64,000 nucleotides of DNA from positions 1,198,524 to 1,262,523 of the forward strand of contig PTFA01000160.1 of the NCBI GenBank assembly GCA_003342895.1, in the 5' to 3' direction. The notes beneath the pieces were generated by a model, which ran no database searches, had not been told where the DNA came from, and saw only the letters and a list, made by a program, of their open reading frames with translations. Of this stretch, positions 21,936-34,600 are shown piece after piece. The stretch is from Casuarius casuarius (taxonomy: Eukaryota; Chordata; Aves; Casuariiformes; Casuariidae). Within the stretch, counting starts at the first letter, position 1. Every line of letters starts with the position of its first letter. Position numbers and translations under genes: made by a program.

Positions 21936-24900
21936 CGCCCCATTCACCCAGTCCTTTTGGAGAGGTCGAGCTCCGTGAGCGAGACCCAGCGCCCGGAGGC
22001 CTCCGGTCCCCAGCTGTCCTGGCTGCTGCTCCGAGTGCCGGGGCGGGACGAGCGCCGGGATCCCTGCGGCCGTCCCAGGCGGCTCCGGCCCGCGTCAGGA
22101 ATGTGTGACCAACAGACTTTAAACTGCCCAGGAGCTGAGCTTCTGACAAAAGCCTCTGTCTGCTCCCAGAATTATACCAAATAGTTTGATTTTCCAAGTC
22201 CTTTAAAGTGTGATATTCTAATAACACTTCCAGGGGAGAATTTCATACGCACAAAGGATACTGACAGGCCCAATTGCCCCTTACTGCTTGCAAGTAATTC
22301 TTTTACCGGGGGATTTTTTCTTTTTTCTGAGCAGCATTTAGAGAAACGTTTGTCCTGCGGTGCTAGGACACCAGCCGACAGCAATCGCGCACGATCAGCC
22401 AGAAGACGTGAACCCGGTCGCAAACGCGACACAAAACTGGCCATCGGGGCTGAAACGCGCCTCCTCCCGCAGCCCCCCACAAAGCAGCGGGACAAAGAGC
22501 GAAAACAAAAGACGGTTTCTTTAAAAAGCTGTTTCCATTTTCGATGGCGTTGTTCACTGGGTACGAAGCTCAGGCATTTCCCCTGGGGTTTACCCTGGCC
22601 TGAAAACAGGCACAAAGTCTTTTACCATAACTGGATAAGGCTGCAGTGCTCCGCAGTCCTTTAAAATACCATTTTGGGGGACAGGGGTGTCTCTCGTTCA
22701 CCTCTGTTCTGTTCTTTCAAACCTCTCCATCAAGGAGGAGGGGAAAAACCCTATTAAACTGCCCTTGGACACATCCCTCCCTGGTGTCTCTGCCCTTCCA
22801 TCAGGCCGGCGCCCCCGCGACGCGGAGCATCCTCGGGAACGGGGCTGCCTTTGCTCCCTTCCACCTGCCCTGCGACGTTCGCGAGCTGGCGCGGGCGGCA
22901 GGAAAGGATTCCCGTTGCTGAGGAAGCTGACGAGACCCTGGGGGGCCACCAGAAGGGAGAGGAGGAAAGAGGGGGAAAAAAGAAAAATCCCCTCATCTTA
23001 TCTCTTCTTTTTCCTTTTTCCCCCCAAGTCAGAGCTTTCTAGTTGCCCCGAGCTCTGCAGGCACCGCAGACCCCTGCCAGGCCCCCGGCCCCGGCGCGCA
23101 GCCCCGCGCGGTCCCAGCCCGGTGCCCCACGTGTCAATGTCACCCCAGCAGGGCTGGAGGTGCCGGGCACGGCCACGGCGGGCGACGCGCCGGGATGGCC
23201 CCCGAGCCCCCGCTCCGCCGCCCCGGGACGCTTCTGCACCACGGCTCCTCTCCTTTCATCTCCTGCCTCGCTCCCACCGGAGACGTTTATTTCTGCACAG
23301 ATATGACAGAAAAGGTGGAATAAATAATTGCAAAGGTCTGAAAAACATTTTTGTGGTGGGAAATACATTCAGGGAAAGAGTGAAAAAATAAATACGAAGG
23401 AAAGGTTTTGAACTGATGAAGAAAACAGGGTCTCGTCAGAGTATCCCGGAGAGACCCCCTTTCCCATTAATGGAGAAAGCAAATTGGAGGCTAATTGCTG
23501 GATTTGTAGAGGGTTTTTTTACGATATATGAAACAGGATCTGTGTTATGATTCATGTGTTCTGTGGAACAGGCGAGTGACTTAAAGAGACAAGCTGCTTT
23601 AGCAATCATGCGTTATTGGGATTATTAATGATAACAATTTCTTCGGTGGTTCATTACCGTGGCACCACGAGCGTGCTGAGGGCTGGGTGGGAGGAGGGTG
23701 GACCAGCTTTGCTTTTCCTTTCCCGGGGAAACAGGTTCCAAGTCCCACGAGCAAGGAAAAGAGGGAACGAATGCAAATACAGGCAGCGGCACCGCTGTGC
23801 CTGGCGGCCCTGGCGCCTCTCCGCCTCTCCTGGCCCTCGGCCCGGGTCCTCCTGGGCCCTTTCACCCCAGCCCGTTTTTGCTGTCCTGCAGGTCAGGGGT
23901 CACGTAAATACAGGTGGGGCGGAAGGATACTCGGGGTCTAATTCTGATGCTCATCAACCAAATTTGACCAGATCTCTTCTCCACCCCGCACACCCGTGCC
24001 CTTTCCGAGAAGCTGGGCTAACCGCATTCGCCTGCTCCTCCTGGAAGGGCGCTTTGAGGCTTAGATGATATTTGACAAGTGATCCGCGATCCGCGTCTGG
24101 AAGCACCGCGGGAGACCTGTTCCCTCGCGCGGCGGGGATGAACCGCAGACGCGGGGCGAGCTCTGCGAGGGGCAGAGACCTTGGCTGGGCGAGCCGGCGT
24201 GAGGTGGGATTTCTTCCTTTGTCATCGCTCCTCGCTTCCCGCCGTGCCTATGGCAGGAAACGGTCTCCATAGGAACGGCTGATGGAAAGGAAAGGGGATA
24301 CGGCAGCGCCGAGGGGAGCTGCGAGGCAACACGGGGAGGATGCGTCCTGGCATATTTATTGCTCTTTCTGTTTGAAGAGAGAAAGAATTAAAAGAACATC
24401 AAGGGCAGAAAGGGATGAAAAAAGGAAAGGTGGATTCCACTTGCCTGACGGCTGAGTGTACTTTAGTTCTGGAGGCTGGTTTTTGCCTGGTGACGTCTCT
24501 TACATAAACAGTTCCGGAGAAGCAGCCCCTGGGCACCTGGTGCCTCTCTCGGTGGCTGTTGCTCGAGCATCGTGCTCGCACACCGCTATCTGCAAGGCCT
24601 GGCAGCAGGCTGACCGTCTTCGCAGGGGAGCCGTTCCAGAGCCCGCGTTCTGCATGCTCGCCTCGCCACGCTCTGCAGCCCAGAAACCGCTCCCGGCTCC
24701 GTTGCTGAGCGAATTCCAAGGCTCTGGAAAGAGAGACCGAGATCGGTATCAGATGGCGGGTGTCCTGCAGACCACCCCGCAGAAGCCTTCTGCAGCAATT
24801 CCTGCCCGGGAGCTGTTCCCGTCGGGCACACAGCTGTGACCCTCCGGCACGCGGCCCCTCAGCCCCCGGGCTGGCGATCCCGCACAGCTCCGCGCTCAGC

Positions 24901-25074
24901 AGCAGCGCCGGGGTCTCGGTGGCCGCCCGGCTCGGCCGCCGCAGCTCGCCCTGCTCACGGCGGGGACGGTGACGGCACAGGCGTCCGCGGGGGCCAGGCT
25001 GCCGCAGCCCCAGCCGGCACGCGCCAACCACCCCCGGCAGCCGCCTCAGATGCAGACTCGGGAGTGCTGCTGCG
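21936..25074. other. Non-coding DNA with CpG-rich patches
   Basis: CpG-rich parts occur near 21960-22100, 22800-22900, 23050-23280, 24080-24200 and 24840-25060. 22110-22340 and 23285-23660 are AT-rich, and the latter contains GGGATTATTAATGATAACAA near 23617 (homeodomain and SOX-like cores). An octamer ATGCAAAT lies at 23771-23778. Long plus-strand frames here (for example 22687-23391) are low-complexity and Pro/Arg-rich, as expected for GC-rich non-coding DNA. No exon is supported. Confidence 0.4.
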
Positions 25075-25920
25075 TTAAATAGGAGCAGGAAAATATTTTA
25101 TGCATCAACAATAATATGTTGGCAGGAGCCTTCGAATGCACTTGTTAGTGCTTCTCTTCGTGCAGGAAGCTGGATGCGATTGGCCTTTGGACTCGGAGGC
25201 TTTTTGTTCGGCGTACCAGGCCTACCGCAACGAATTTGCAGCCCACTGCTAGGTGCTGCTGCACAGGAAAAAAACGTAAATACGAAAAGAGGAATAAAAC
25301 CCCGTGTTGTCTGCTACACACACCAAACAGTTTCTGTTCTTAAAATAATTGTATGTATGTTAAATGCTGACTAATAAATGTGCACATATTTAGAGAAGGA
25401 TTAACAGCAATGTAATCAATGCAGGTCTATTATGGCTAATTATGTATGTGTATCTATTACATACATCCTAATCTTCTATAAATATGGTTTTTATAATCAC
25501 TTCGTTAGCAGGTATCTAAAGTAATGCAAAGAATTTGCAAAACAAGTGAGATCCTGGCTCAGTTCCAGCTCAGGTAATTACAGCCTGGCCGCACTCAATC
25601 CCCCTGCAGCTTCCATTGGGAATATATTTATTTTTAACTTCCTATCCTAAAATGTCTAATAGCATCACTGATAAACATGTGTCGTGTTGCACCCCAAAGG
25701 GCGCTTTGGCATCGCAGCAGAGGATGGAGTGAGTGATGTCTCTAGAGTAAAGCTCAGAACACGTTGTGTATGTTTAGTCCATCAAAAATTGAGATTAGGT
25801 TATTATTAGTCCCCACAGTATATCAGTAACAGCTTTTTAGTCTGGGGGAAAAGATACAGTTAAATAACGAGAAGGATCTGAGAAGCTCATTGGATTAAAT
25901 CTATCAATCTGTCTGTCTAG
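25075..25920. promoter_or_regulatory. Long AT-rich island, candidate conserved non-coding element
   Basis: About 850 bases of AT-rich DNA start abruptly after a CpG-rich patch. They carry many homeodomain-type cores (GCTAATTATG near 25435, GTAATTACAG near 25574, TTATTATTAG near 25800), ATTTGCAAAACAAGTG near 25532, TATTTATTTTTAACTT near 25625 and short TATATT runs. No microsatellite or transposon explains the composition, and all frames are short. This looks like a cluster of enhancer-type conserved elements. Sequence conservation is the test I cannot run. Confidence 0.4.
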
Positions 25921-28900
25921 GCTTGTACCCCACACTCATCGCTACACTCCACCAGCTCTGCTTTCCTCTGGAGACCAAAGCTCAAATCCCGGTTACGTTA
26001 CAGCTTGTGCTTGCTCTGATCCGCACCAACATCACAGGAACACTCAGGCCAGGACAAGGTCTGACGGTTTTGATGCATGTGGGCCCAGCTGAAGCCGTGG
26101 TCAGGAGGACATTCAGGTGATCTGCTGAGGAGCGGCGGGGCGGCCCCAGAGCCGGAGGGAGGCTGGGGCACAGGGGCTCTGCAGAGCTCCAGGAGGGCCC
26201 GTGGGACTGGGCTCACTGCAGCGCTGGCCGAGGCACGTGGAAGACGGGTCCTGACAAGCGCGGCAGCCGCATGTCAAGGATTTTCTTTCCACCTCCTTCC
26301 CGGCTGTGGTGTTGGCTCTGGGTTTTGCAAGCACCAGTCTCTGTTGCTTTTTTTTTTTTCTTTTTTTTTTTTTTTTGAGAAAATGACCTTGGGAAGAACG
26401 TGATGGGGTGAGATCTGTCACGCACGGTAAATGGTAAAGAGGTGGCAGCTGCATAAACGTCAGGCTGTCCAGAGGGCTCACGAAGCAGAAAACAACATAC
26501 ATGTTTCACCACAATTCCAATTACATTGGGGTTAAGTTTGGCACTTCGGTAGTCAAAACATCTTTCAAATGTCTCCTCAGGCTGGAAAACCCCCTCCGAT
26601 AGCCACAGAAAGAAGGAAGCGTAATCCAATCTGCTGCTCCAGATTATTCAATGTTCAACCATGTAATTGAGATTAATCACTTCTTCTTGCGATGCCCAGA
26701 AACACCTTTCATGTCTGGAGCACTCTTCCCCGTTCTGAGAGACTTGAACTTGGGTAGTTGCAGGGCCGTGCAGAGGGAGGGAGGGAGAGAGGTCGGAGTG
26801 GGGATCCATCAGCCTGGGAGTCACAGGCACGTGCACGAACAAAGCAAGCCCTCGCCAAGCGTGTTGTGCTGGCCTCATAAAAGAAGAGAGAGTGCTCACG
26901 CAAAAGCCTCCAGCAACCAGCTTCTCCGCTGCCATCTTTCCCCCTGCTCACGCTGTGTCACGTCATCCCAGAGGTCCACATTGTGACAGGCAGGGATGAA
27001 ATTTCCTCCAGTGCACAAGCCAGGATGTTGGGGAAAGCTGGGATCAGAGATGTGGTTGTGACTGAAACTCTCCATCATGGGGCTTATCCTTGGGGCCTGG
27101 GCGTTTCCGTGCCCCAGGCAGGTGGAAGGAGGGAAGGGAACTCAGGTATCTACCTCACTTTGATAATTCTCCGGGTCAGGGTCGGGTGGGAGCCAGGTGT
27201 TCACATGCATTTCCCAAAGACGCTGTCATAGCTTCTTTTCTGGCTCTGTTCATACACAGATCCATAGTGACCGTCACAAATCTGTTTAATTGACCTTCCC
27301 TGTGTCCATTATCCCCCTCTGGGAACTACTTGGCTGACTAGCTGGAAAGCCCATCTCATGCAAGCCTTCCAAGCACTGCAGTAGCTCCAAGCCAGGCACA
27401 GACCATCCCTCTCTCTGCTCCAGCACGGGGGATCATACAATTAAAATATGTTCTGCTTTTTGGCATCCAGTAGGTAGCTCTGTGAAGCTGAGGAACCCTG
27501 TCAGAGGCAAGAGGAAAATAAGGCCACTTCCAAGAGAAGCAGTGCAAAGGAAGTGCCAGGCTGCAGAGAGGTAGCTTTTCTCTTATAACTCTCTAGGATC
27601 TGGCAACATTAATGTGCAATAGTCCGAAAAGCTGTTGTGGTTTCCCAGCTTGAAAGAGGTGGGAAATTTTCTTTAATCTTCATAAAAAAAGTATGCATGA
27701 CCTTGTTTCTCTTTTCCCTTTTATTGCCGCCTACCGGGTCTAATAGGGTTAAATCATGTCCAATAGGGGCAGAATAGAAGGATGCCATTCATATAGACAA
27801 TTTGGGCTTGATATTAAGAACATGCCAACCCTCTGAATGGTGTCACCTCAGGGATGCGCTGGAAGGCCAAAAGGCAGAACCACTGAAAGCAACCTGACGA
27901 GGAACGAAGAGCCGAGGTGTCACAGCGCTGTGATAAGAGCTCGTATTCCTGGTGCAAAAGGGTTATGGACCTGCTGGGCCTGTGAGGTGGGCTGTGCTGC
28001 CGGCGCGGACATGTGTGCAAGCTTTGCTTTTCCATTTTAACCTAAAGACCCTAAAATATTGTGTTCCAGCTGACAACTAATAAAAGCTGTCGTGTCTTGT
28101 ATCAGAGCAAACATCTGCCAGCGGTATGGCTCCCAATGGGATAACGGCTCCAACAGGAGTTCAAGGGCTTTTTGGGGGGCTTGCTGAAAGAGAGCAGAGG
28201 GAGAAACAGGGGCGTGCAAGCCAGAGCTTCGTCTCCGAACAGAGGTGCTCGAGTGCCTCTTGGCCAACCGTGCAGGAAGGAAGCTGCAGACGAAGAGGGG
28301 TCAGACCCCAGAGGGACTGTCCAAAGGTCAGCAGCATCCCGGCCGCGGGAGATGCGTGACACCCGCTGACTGAGTAACTTGAGAAGGAGTTAGCTAAGCT
28401 GTTGTAAGACGCAGATTTAGCAGCATTTCTTCCCCGGCGTTAGGTAGGCCGCTACGTGTTTATTGGTTCTGCTCTCAGGACAGGATAAGCTTGCACGTTA
28501 CTCCGGCTTGCACAGAGCCTCAGAGCCCCTCCTTGGCACAGGCAGCGCTCGCTCTTTAGTGCGCTTTAAAGCTAAGCATATGTGTGTTTACCCGAGAAAA
28601 GCCTCAGAAGACAAGCACCATAAGTGATACGAGGGAGGAAGACAATCCTCTGTTTAGACATATGCCCCTAATGTTTTATAAATAAACACTGGTAGAGCAA
28701 ATCACCGCCCCTCCCTCTGCCTGGCCCTCCCCTTGCCATCCTCCCGGCTGATTTCCCAGGAGCAGCAGCAGGACGGGGCCCTGGAGGAGAGTCCAGTGCG
28801 GGAGAGCACAGCCGCGCTGCTTGGGAAGTGGTTTCCCGAGGCAGAAAAGCAAGGGGTGGCTGTGGAGGGAGCAAACCGGCGGCTGCCGAGCCTCCTCGCG

Positions 28901-30876
28901 CAGCGGCCGCAGGGAACGCTGAGCAATCCCCTGGGCATCACTGGGCACCGCGAAACGGAGACCCAGCGTCCAGCGCGGAGGTGGCTCCCCTTCGTTGCTG
29001 ACTGTGTTTTAGAGCACGTAGCACGGTTATGGGGCAGGAGTGCTGGAAAAAGGCGGTTTTGAGAGTACCAAAACCTTCCTGCCAGAGCTGAGAGGTCGCG
29101 CAGGAGACAGCGCGTTTCACAAGTGTCACCTTGCGGCATTCGTCTCCAGCCGGACGCCGCGGTCCCCAGCTGCGGGGTGGCTGCGTGCGATGCTCTGTCC
29201 TGCTGGTGCAGGGCTGGTGCAGAGATGCTGCAGCGAAAGGCGGCCCGGCCACCGGTGCAGAGCTCCAAATGCAGCGTTCAGCTGCAGCTGCCACGGGGAA
29301 AATACACAGTACTGGGCTAATAAGGAAAACCCAAACAAAAGCAGTATGTGGCAGCACCGCAACTGTGTGTGAAGGAAATGAGTAAAGACCCTGCAGGACT
29401 CACTAATGGCTTCCACCGCCTGCCTCTGTCTCTTACGAGGTCTTCTCCATGCTAGTTTGGACACATCCCGTATCCCACAGACCCTCATTATCCTACTCGT
29501 GTTCACCGCAGCTCGCCATAAATATTTTATAAGCATCCTCTTTGCAAGCCTTTCTTTGGATTTGCCCAGCGAAACCAGCTGCACTGAAAGGAGAAGAGAG
29601 GGGAAATGAATAGGAAGAATGATCATGGTAAGGAGTGGGGGGAGTGGAGGGGGTGGAAGGCAAGAGAAACCCCTTATCTCGCCTCGATAACTAGGTTGTC
29701 TTGCTGATGCTGTTGTTTGATAATGGCGAGTGCAGCTGGCTCCCTTCATCACAACGTCCCTGCGGAGGGTTGCGTTCGGGACTGCTTGGCCTCCTCCCCG
29801 CTCTCTCGCACACACTACCCGGGGGGAAACGTCCCAGCCATGCCAAGGCATCCTGGCGCGGGGTAACCGAGAGCGAGAAAAGGAAATAGAGCCCTGGTGT
29901 TGCCTCTCCTCCCTCCTGAAGGCTTGTCCACCTGCCGAGCAGCATGTGGCTGCAAGGCTTTTGCGGCCGGGAGCTGCTTCACAGACCCCAGGGAGCCTTG
30001 ACAGATGGGAGTGTTTAAGCACACCTAATATTGCAGACGCCAGCTTTGGTGTGAGCCCCAGCTGCACGGTCCCTCGGGAGCGCTCTGCACGCAGCGTCCT
30101 CGCAGCCGTCGCCCCGGGGCAGCGGTGCAGCCAGCGGCTCCTCTCCCAGCCGGCCTGCGGACGAAGCCTTCCCTCCCAGGCTGGAGTTTGCTGCTCCCGC
30201 TGCGGTCCTGGCGCGCACGCCGCAGCTCCGGCGCCTGCGCGAGCTGCCCTCCTCCCTCTCCCCGCTGCTGCTGCACTGTCGCGGCCCTGGCTCCCTCCTC
30301 CGCGGTTTGCAAGGAGCAGCGCACGGCGAGGGCTGAGAGCCCTTTTCACCACTGCTTCTGACAAGGGAGTACCTCTTGCAACATGCCTATCCTTCTACTT
30401 CATGACTTTCGGACCAGGGCTGGCTGGGAAACAAGAATTCCATTTAGAGAAAAAAAACTGAGGTTTTGAAATTTGTTTTCATCATAATTTTGAAGAGAGA
30501 GCGAGCTGTTGATGACTACAAGCCAGCGAGGGAGCCGTCGGCGCTGCCCTCCGCACACCTCTCACGTCCGAGCGGCCGCGGTCCTGCACTGCTGCCGGAT
30601 GTCCGGGGCCAGAGGGACACGAGCTCTGAGGCCGGTCTTGGGTCTGGAGCAGATTCAAGACCTCAGGCAGGTCTCTAACAGTTCCTGGGCTCTTTCCTGA
30701 GAAGTCCCGTTATGGACCCCATTAATCTTCTCAGCTGAGGCGCTATCAAATTTGATAACGTTGCTGTCCCAGGTGAGAAGTTGTATTGCAAAATCCCTGA
30801 TGAGGTGAAACATTTCCCAGGAAGAGGTGAGTTCAGGCTAAAGCCGGACGGTGTGAAGGGTTATAGGAAGGCTGGA
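25921..30876. other. Unique non-coding DNA
   Basis: No supported gene. A poly-T tract is at 26348-26376. 26500-26700 is a possible small conserved stretch (TGTAATTGAGATTAATCACT near 26660). 27600-28110 and 28370-28690 are AT-leaning. 29126-30364 stays open on the minus strand without an ATG at its upstream end (the first ATG is at 29851), and 29730-30461 is open on the plus strand too, so I read it as stop-poor GC-rich DNA. 30040-30330 is CpG-rich. Confidence 0.4.
26348..26376 (+). repeat. Poly-T tract
   Basis: Twelve T, one C, then sixteen T. Read on the minus strand it is an A-rich tail, but no polyadenylation signal, target-site duplication or recognisable retrocopy body precedes it. Confidence 0.9.
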
Positions 30877-30950
30877 GTTGCCCCATCGGATCAGACCAAT
30901 GATGCTTTTCATCCAGAATCCCAAATCTAAGAGCAGCTTGCGGCTTTTTC
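30877..30950 (-). mobile_element. CR1 LINE 3' terminus, antisense
   Basis: CATCGGATCAGACCAATGAT followed by CATCCAGAATCCCAAATCT and AGAGCAGCTTGC parallels the reverse complement of the sauropsid CR1 end. That end reads 'ggatcagaccaatggtccat', then 'ctagtccagtatcc', then 'tctctgacagcagc'. The upstream GGCTGGAGTTGCC fits its outermost bases. The copy is short and diverged. Downstream sequence no longer follows CR1. Confidence 0.55.
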
Positions 30951-31540
30951 AAAAGGGGGCACCTTGCTGGAGGCACAGGACTGTACTGCAAAGCAGCCGG
31001 GGAAATCCTGCGCTTCTCTTTCCGGCTGACAGACCAGCTTTGCAGCTTTCCCCAGAAAAGGGACTCGGGTCACTTGGCCGTTGGCATGCCACGTCCGTGG
31101 GCAAGTCCCGGGGCTCAAGGCTAGCTGAGGCCTCCCTGCCGCTGAGTGCCTGCTCTAGTGAAGGGGGTAATCATAACAGGAGCCCCGCAGAAAAGCAATA
31201 CAGGGACTGTTATCTGTGATCCTTAGCGGTCAGCATTTCCCTGCTGTGGCCGTGGAGGCCACACACTCACACGGACTCGTAAAGAGACCTTCACTTCCCA
31301 GCTTCTCATTTGTAAGAAGCTTTGCTGAGGTATGTGTTTAATGAATCAGGAGCTGGGCTTCCACTGTTTCCTTTGCAAGACATTCGACAGCCTACTGGAG
31401 CTTGCTGTTGGGGAATTTTTCCTGCTGAGGTACATTCCTAAATAAATAAATAAAGCAGTTAAATAATTTCCTGTCTAATTGGTTAGAGGATGAAATAAAT
31501 GACCTAATCAGCCTTTTCTGTCTCTGATTTCTGTCTATCT
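30951..31540. other. Unique non-coding DNA
   Basis: No gene recognised. A short AAAT repeat occurs at 31439-31456. 31420-31540 is AT-rich with CCTGTCTAATTGGTTAGAGG. It borders the MITE relic. Confidence 0.4.
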
Positions 31541-31645
31541 AATTCTGATGTTACTTGCCCCAGCTGTACAGTACAGTAACTCCAGTGTTTGTGATGGACT
31601 TACTCCCAGTTTACACTGGAGCAATCAAGAGGAGCATCAGGCCCT
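31541..31645. mobile_element. Palindromic MITE relic with TTTACACTGG arm
   Basis: AATTCTGATGTTACTTGCCC, then CAGTAACTCCAGTG, ATGGACTTACTCCCAG, TTTACACTGGAGCAA and GGAGCATCAGGCCC reproduce in order the blocks of a short palindromic DNA element. I know it from sauropsid genomes ('gggcctgat', 'tttacactggtgtaa', 'ggagtaactcc', 'atcaggccc'). TAACTCC/GGACTTACTCC and the CTGAT/ATCAG ends form the dyad. It shares its ATCAGGCCC end with the 13641 relic but has a different interior. Confidence 0.6.
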
Positions 31646-34600
31646 CAGAATATAAATTTTCCTCAGCTCATTTTAATCCCATTAAATCTTGGACCTTACC
31701 TGGAACTGCAAAGGCCATAAAGCATTTCTGTGCATCCTTGTTCTCCCTGCTACGNTGCTGCTACAGCTGCCAGGAAACATGCCAATCCAGGATTCTTGTA
31801 AAGGTGCCCACAAAGCTAAAAAGGCATCAGGCTACCCAAAAAAACCTTGTCTCATGTGACCCACTGCAGTTTACACTTGCTGCCAAACGACATGGTCAGA
31901 ATCCAATCCAGGCCGGAGAGAAGAAAACCACTCCAATATTTATTTGTTACTAAGAGGCATGAAAAATTAGTGACGCCTTCCGGAGGAGTCGGATGGATCC
32001 CGTTGCCTGGTAAATCTCAACGGGCAGAACTAGAACCAGAATGAGATTTCTGCCCCACTTGGAATGAATTTGTTATTTCACAGCTTGCTGCACTGGAAGT
32101 CCCTGCCCTTGTGCCTGGCCCAAGACTGCAGAATACCTCTGCCCACCGGTGCGCTGCTCTCGCGGCAGTCCGGTGGGGAGGTCCCTTTCCTGGTGGGTCT
32201 TACTGAGCTGCGCTGAGCAAGAACGACGCATCTGCTTTGGGAATTGGACTGGCACCTAGTGCAAGCAGCAGGAGCAGCCTCCCAGGGAAAGACCCTCCGT
32301 GGCAAGGGACTGGCAGGACAAGGTAGCGTGCTTTTTACAGCCAGCTGAAAGAGTGAATACCCTCCACTGCTCCAAGCACGTCTATTGCACGATGTCGTGG
32401 AGAAGTGCACTTTTCCTGTCCAAAGGATACAGCTTGGGACAAGCCCTCCATCTTTGAGCTGCTACTGCATTTTGTGACTTCTTTGTTGAGTTTTGCAAGA
32501 GGGCTTCCTCCATAAAATATAAACAATGGTTTTGTGGACTCTTTTTGCAGAACCCAGTACCTGAGTGGGGGAGGAGGACACGACTGCGTGTCTGTGTAGA
32601 AGAAGCTTCAAAAGAAAACAGGCACAGGCTGCACCTTGCGTTCAGCAGAGCAGGGCAGCCTGGCCACAGAACAAGTGCACATGAAAAACGCCTGCAATAA
32701 AGTAAGGAAGCAACATGCAGGAAAGAAAATGGATGCACCTCCAAACTGAGGCTAAGGCTGTGTCACCTGTAAATGAAAACAGCTGTGTCAGTGTGGCACA
32801 AAGCAATGTGGGATTTTCTTTGAAACAGAATAGGTGGGCTTTTGATTTGAAAGAGGTTCAAAAGCACTCTCTAGATGTAAATGCCGCCTAGGTGAGGTAA
32901 TTCTTGTNTAGAAACTGCTTGAGATTCAGTGAATTTGAAGTATCATTTCAATCAGTCTGGCTCTGCATTTCCTGACTTACCGTTCAACGTGGATGTTATC
33001 CGTCCACCTCTCCACTTTGGGCAGGGACATACAGGGTTTATCTGAACTGTGTGAAGGCTAATACACACTCACCTTTTGGGCGAAACCTCTGCTGACGGAC
33101 ACCTCCACTCTCCTTTAATGGCAAATGCTTGACGTACACACTTTGGCATGGCAACTCCTTCAGCTTGGTGTAGACTGACCAGGTCTAGACAGAGTGCTGA
33201 GGTTGCTACGTTTNCCCTAGTATCTGCCTCTTAATGCAGTTCTAAAATATCCTTAGTTTCCATGTTGCTCCCTGGATTTCCTGCCTCTCTCTCAGTTCTC
33301 CTTCGACCCCTCTGCCCATGCCTGCACACCTTCCTCCTTCTGCAATGCTCCCCTTGAGCTCCATTGGCGAGTGCGGGCAAGGAGCCTTTCCAGGGCCCTC
33401 CGTGGTGGGGGGGATGAGGCGGGTGGGCACAGCCGCGGGGAAGCACCGCAGCCACGCGGGAACGGCAGCGGTGCAAACCGGACCTGAGCAGAGACTGCNG
33501 CAGGGTGGCAATGAATCCTGGCTGACCTTCCCAGGAGGTGGGAGAAGGAGAGGTGGGAGGAAAATGGAAGTTCAGTGTCAAGAATATCTCCCAGATTTTT
33601 TGGCACTGGGAGTGCAGAAATGATCTGAGTTAAGGAGACAGAGATAGCAAAGCCAGAAATAGATTCTCTGAGGAAAAGACCCTGAGATAATTCATGCATC
33701 AGGTCATGCCACCCGTTCCCNGTGCCGTCTCCCACCATGACCAGTGAACGGCTGCACCTTTACAGTCCATTTTTTAACATTTTAAGATTATTTCATAGTC
33801 CCATAGAAAAATGTTCTCAACTCCTTAATGACAATTCTCACTACTGTGCCTCTCTCTATTGGATTATTTCCCTGAAATTTATCATCTATTTTCCTTTCCT
33901 TAATCCCATCCTCCTAATTGCACATTCCTGTACCTTTCTAAATCATTCCCCTCCCTTCTGTTTGCTGACACCCTTTAAGCTGTTTGAAGGTCAATGGTAG
34001 TATATTTCTCCCTTGCTNTTCAGTCTTCACCAGCCCAACATAGGTAAGCTGTGGTCTTTAGAATTTCCTCATGGTATGTTCTCACCCCAAAGCTGATTTT
34101 TCCCTCCTGATTTCATGCCCCAAGAATTGTCTTTCTAGCAACCAGTTGACAGGCATCAACTGNAAAAGCCATCAAATGAATTGCTCCTCCACACAGCCCC
34201 TGAGGTTTCTCAAAAAAAGGGGACAGCAGATTCTCCGCTGTGTCCNGGGGTGCTTGGTTCCTGTCTTACACTCGCACTTGGGTGCAGGATTCGGGATAAT
34301 CCTACACCTTTCTCAGCACTGTTCTAGGAAAGATATTTTCATTCCAGCTTTAATGTCTCCTTATCAGACGGATGATGTGATAGGCCTCAGGGCATCCCAT
34401 GAAGATCCAGAGAAAGGCCTAGTATCATGGTTACCTCCTTGGAGAAGAGATGTTCCTCCTGGACCCGTGTTATGCTGTCTTGGAGGGTGACCACCCGTGT
34501 GAGCATGTCCCCTGCGGTGCAGCTCTGCCGGATGCAAGCAGGAAGCCCAGCGCAGGTCCTTCTTGCTACACACCTTGTCCACTCTGCAACTGCAGCTCGG

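Noticed and set aside
26348..26376. Poly-T run as the tail of a minus-strand processed pseudogene or SINE
   Set aside because: No polyadenylation signal, no target-site duplication and no recognisable body upstream on the minus strand.
29126..30364. Minus-strand open frame of 412 codons
   Set aside because: Its upstream end is not an ATG (the first ATG is at 29851). The plus strand is also open over much of it, composition is low-complexity, and no domain is recognisable.
33740..34140. Pyrimidine-rich stretch as an antisense CR1 fragment
   Set aside because: General texture is similar to the 3170-3640 copy, but no conserved CR1 block could be identified and several N bases interfere.
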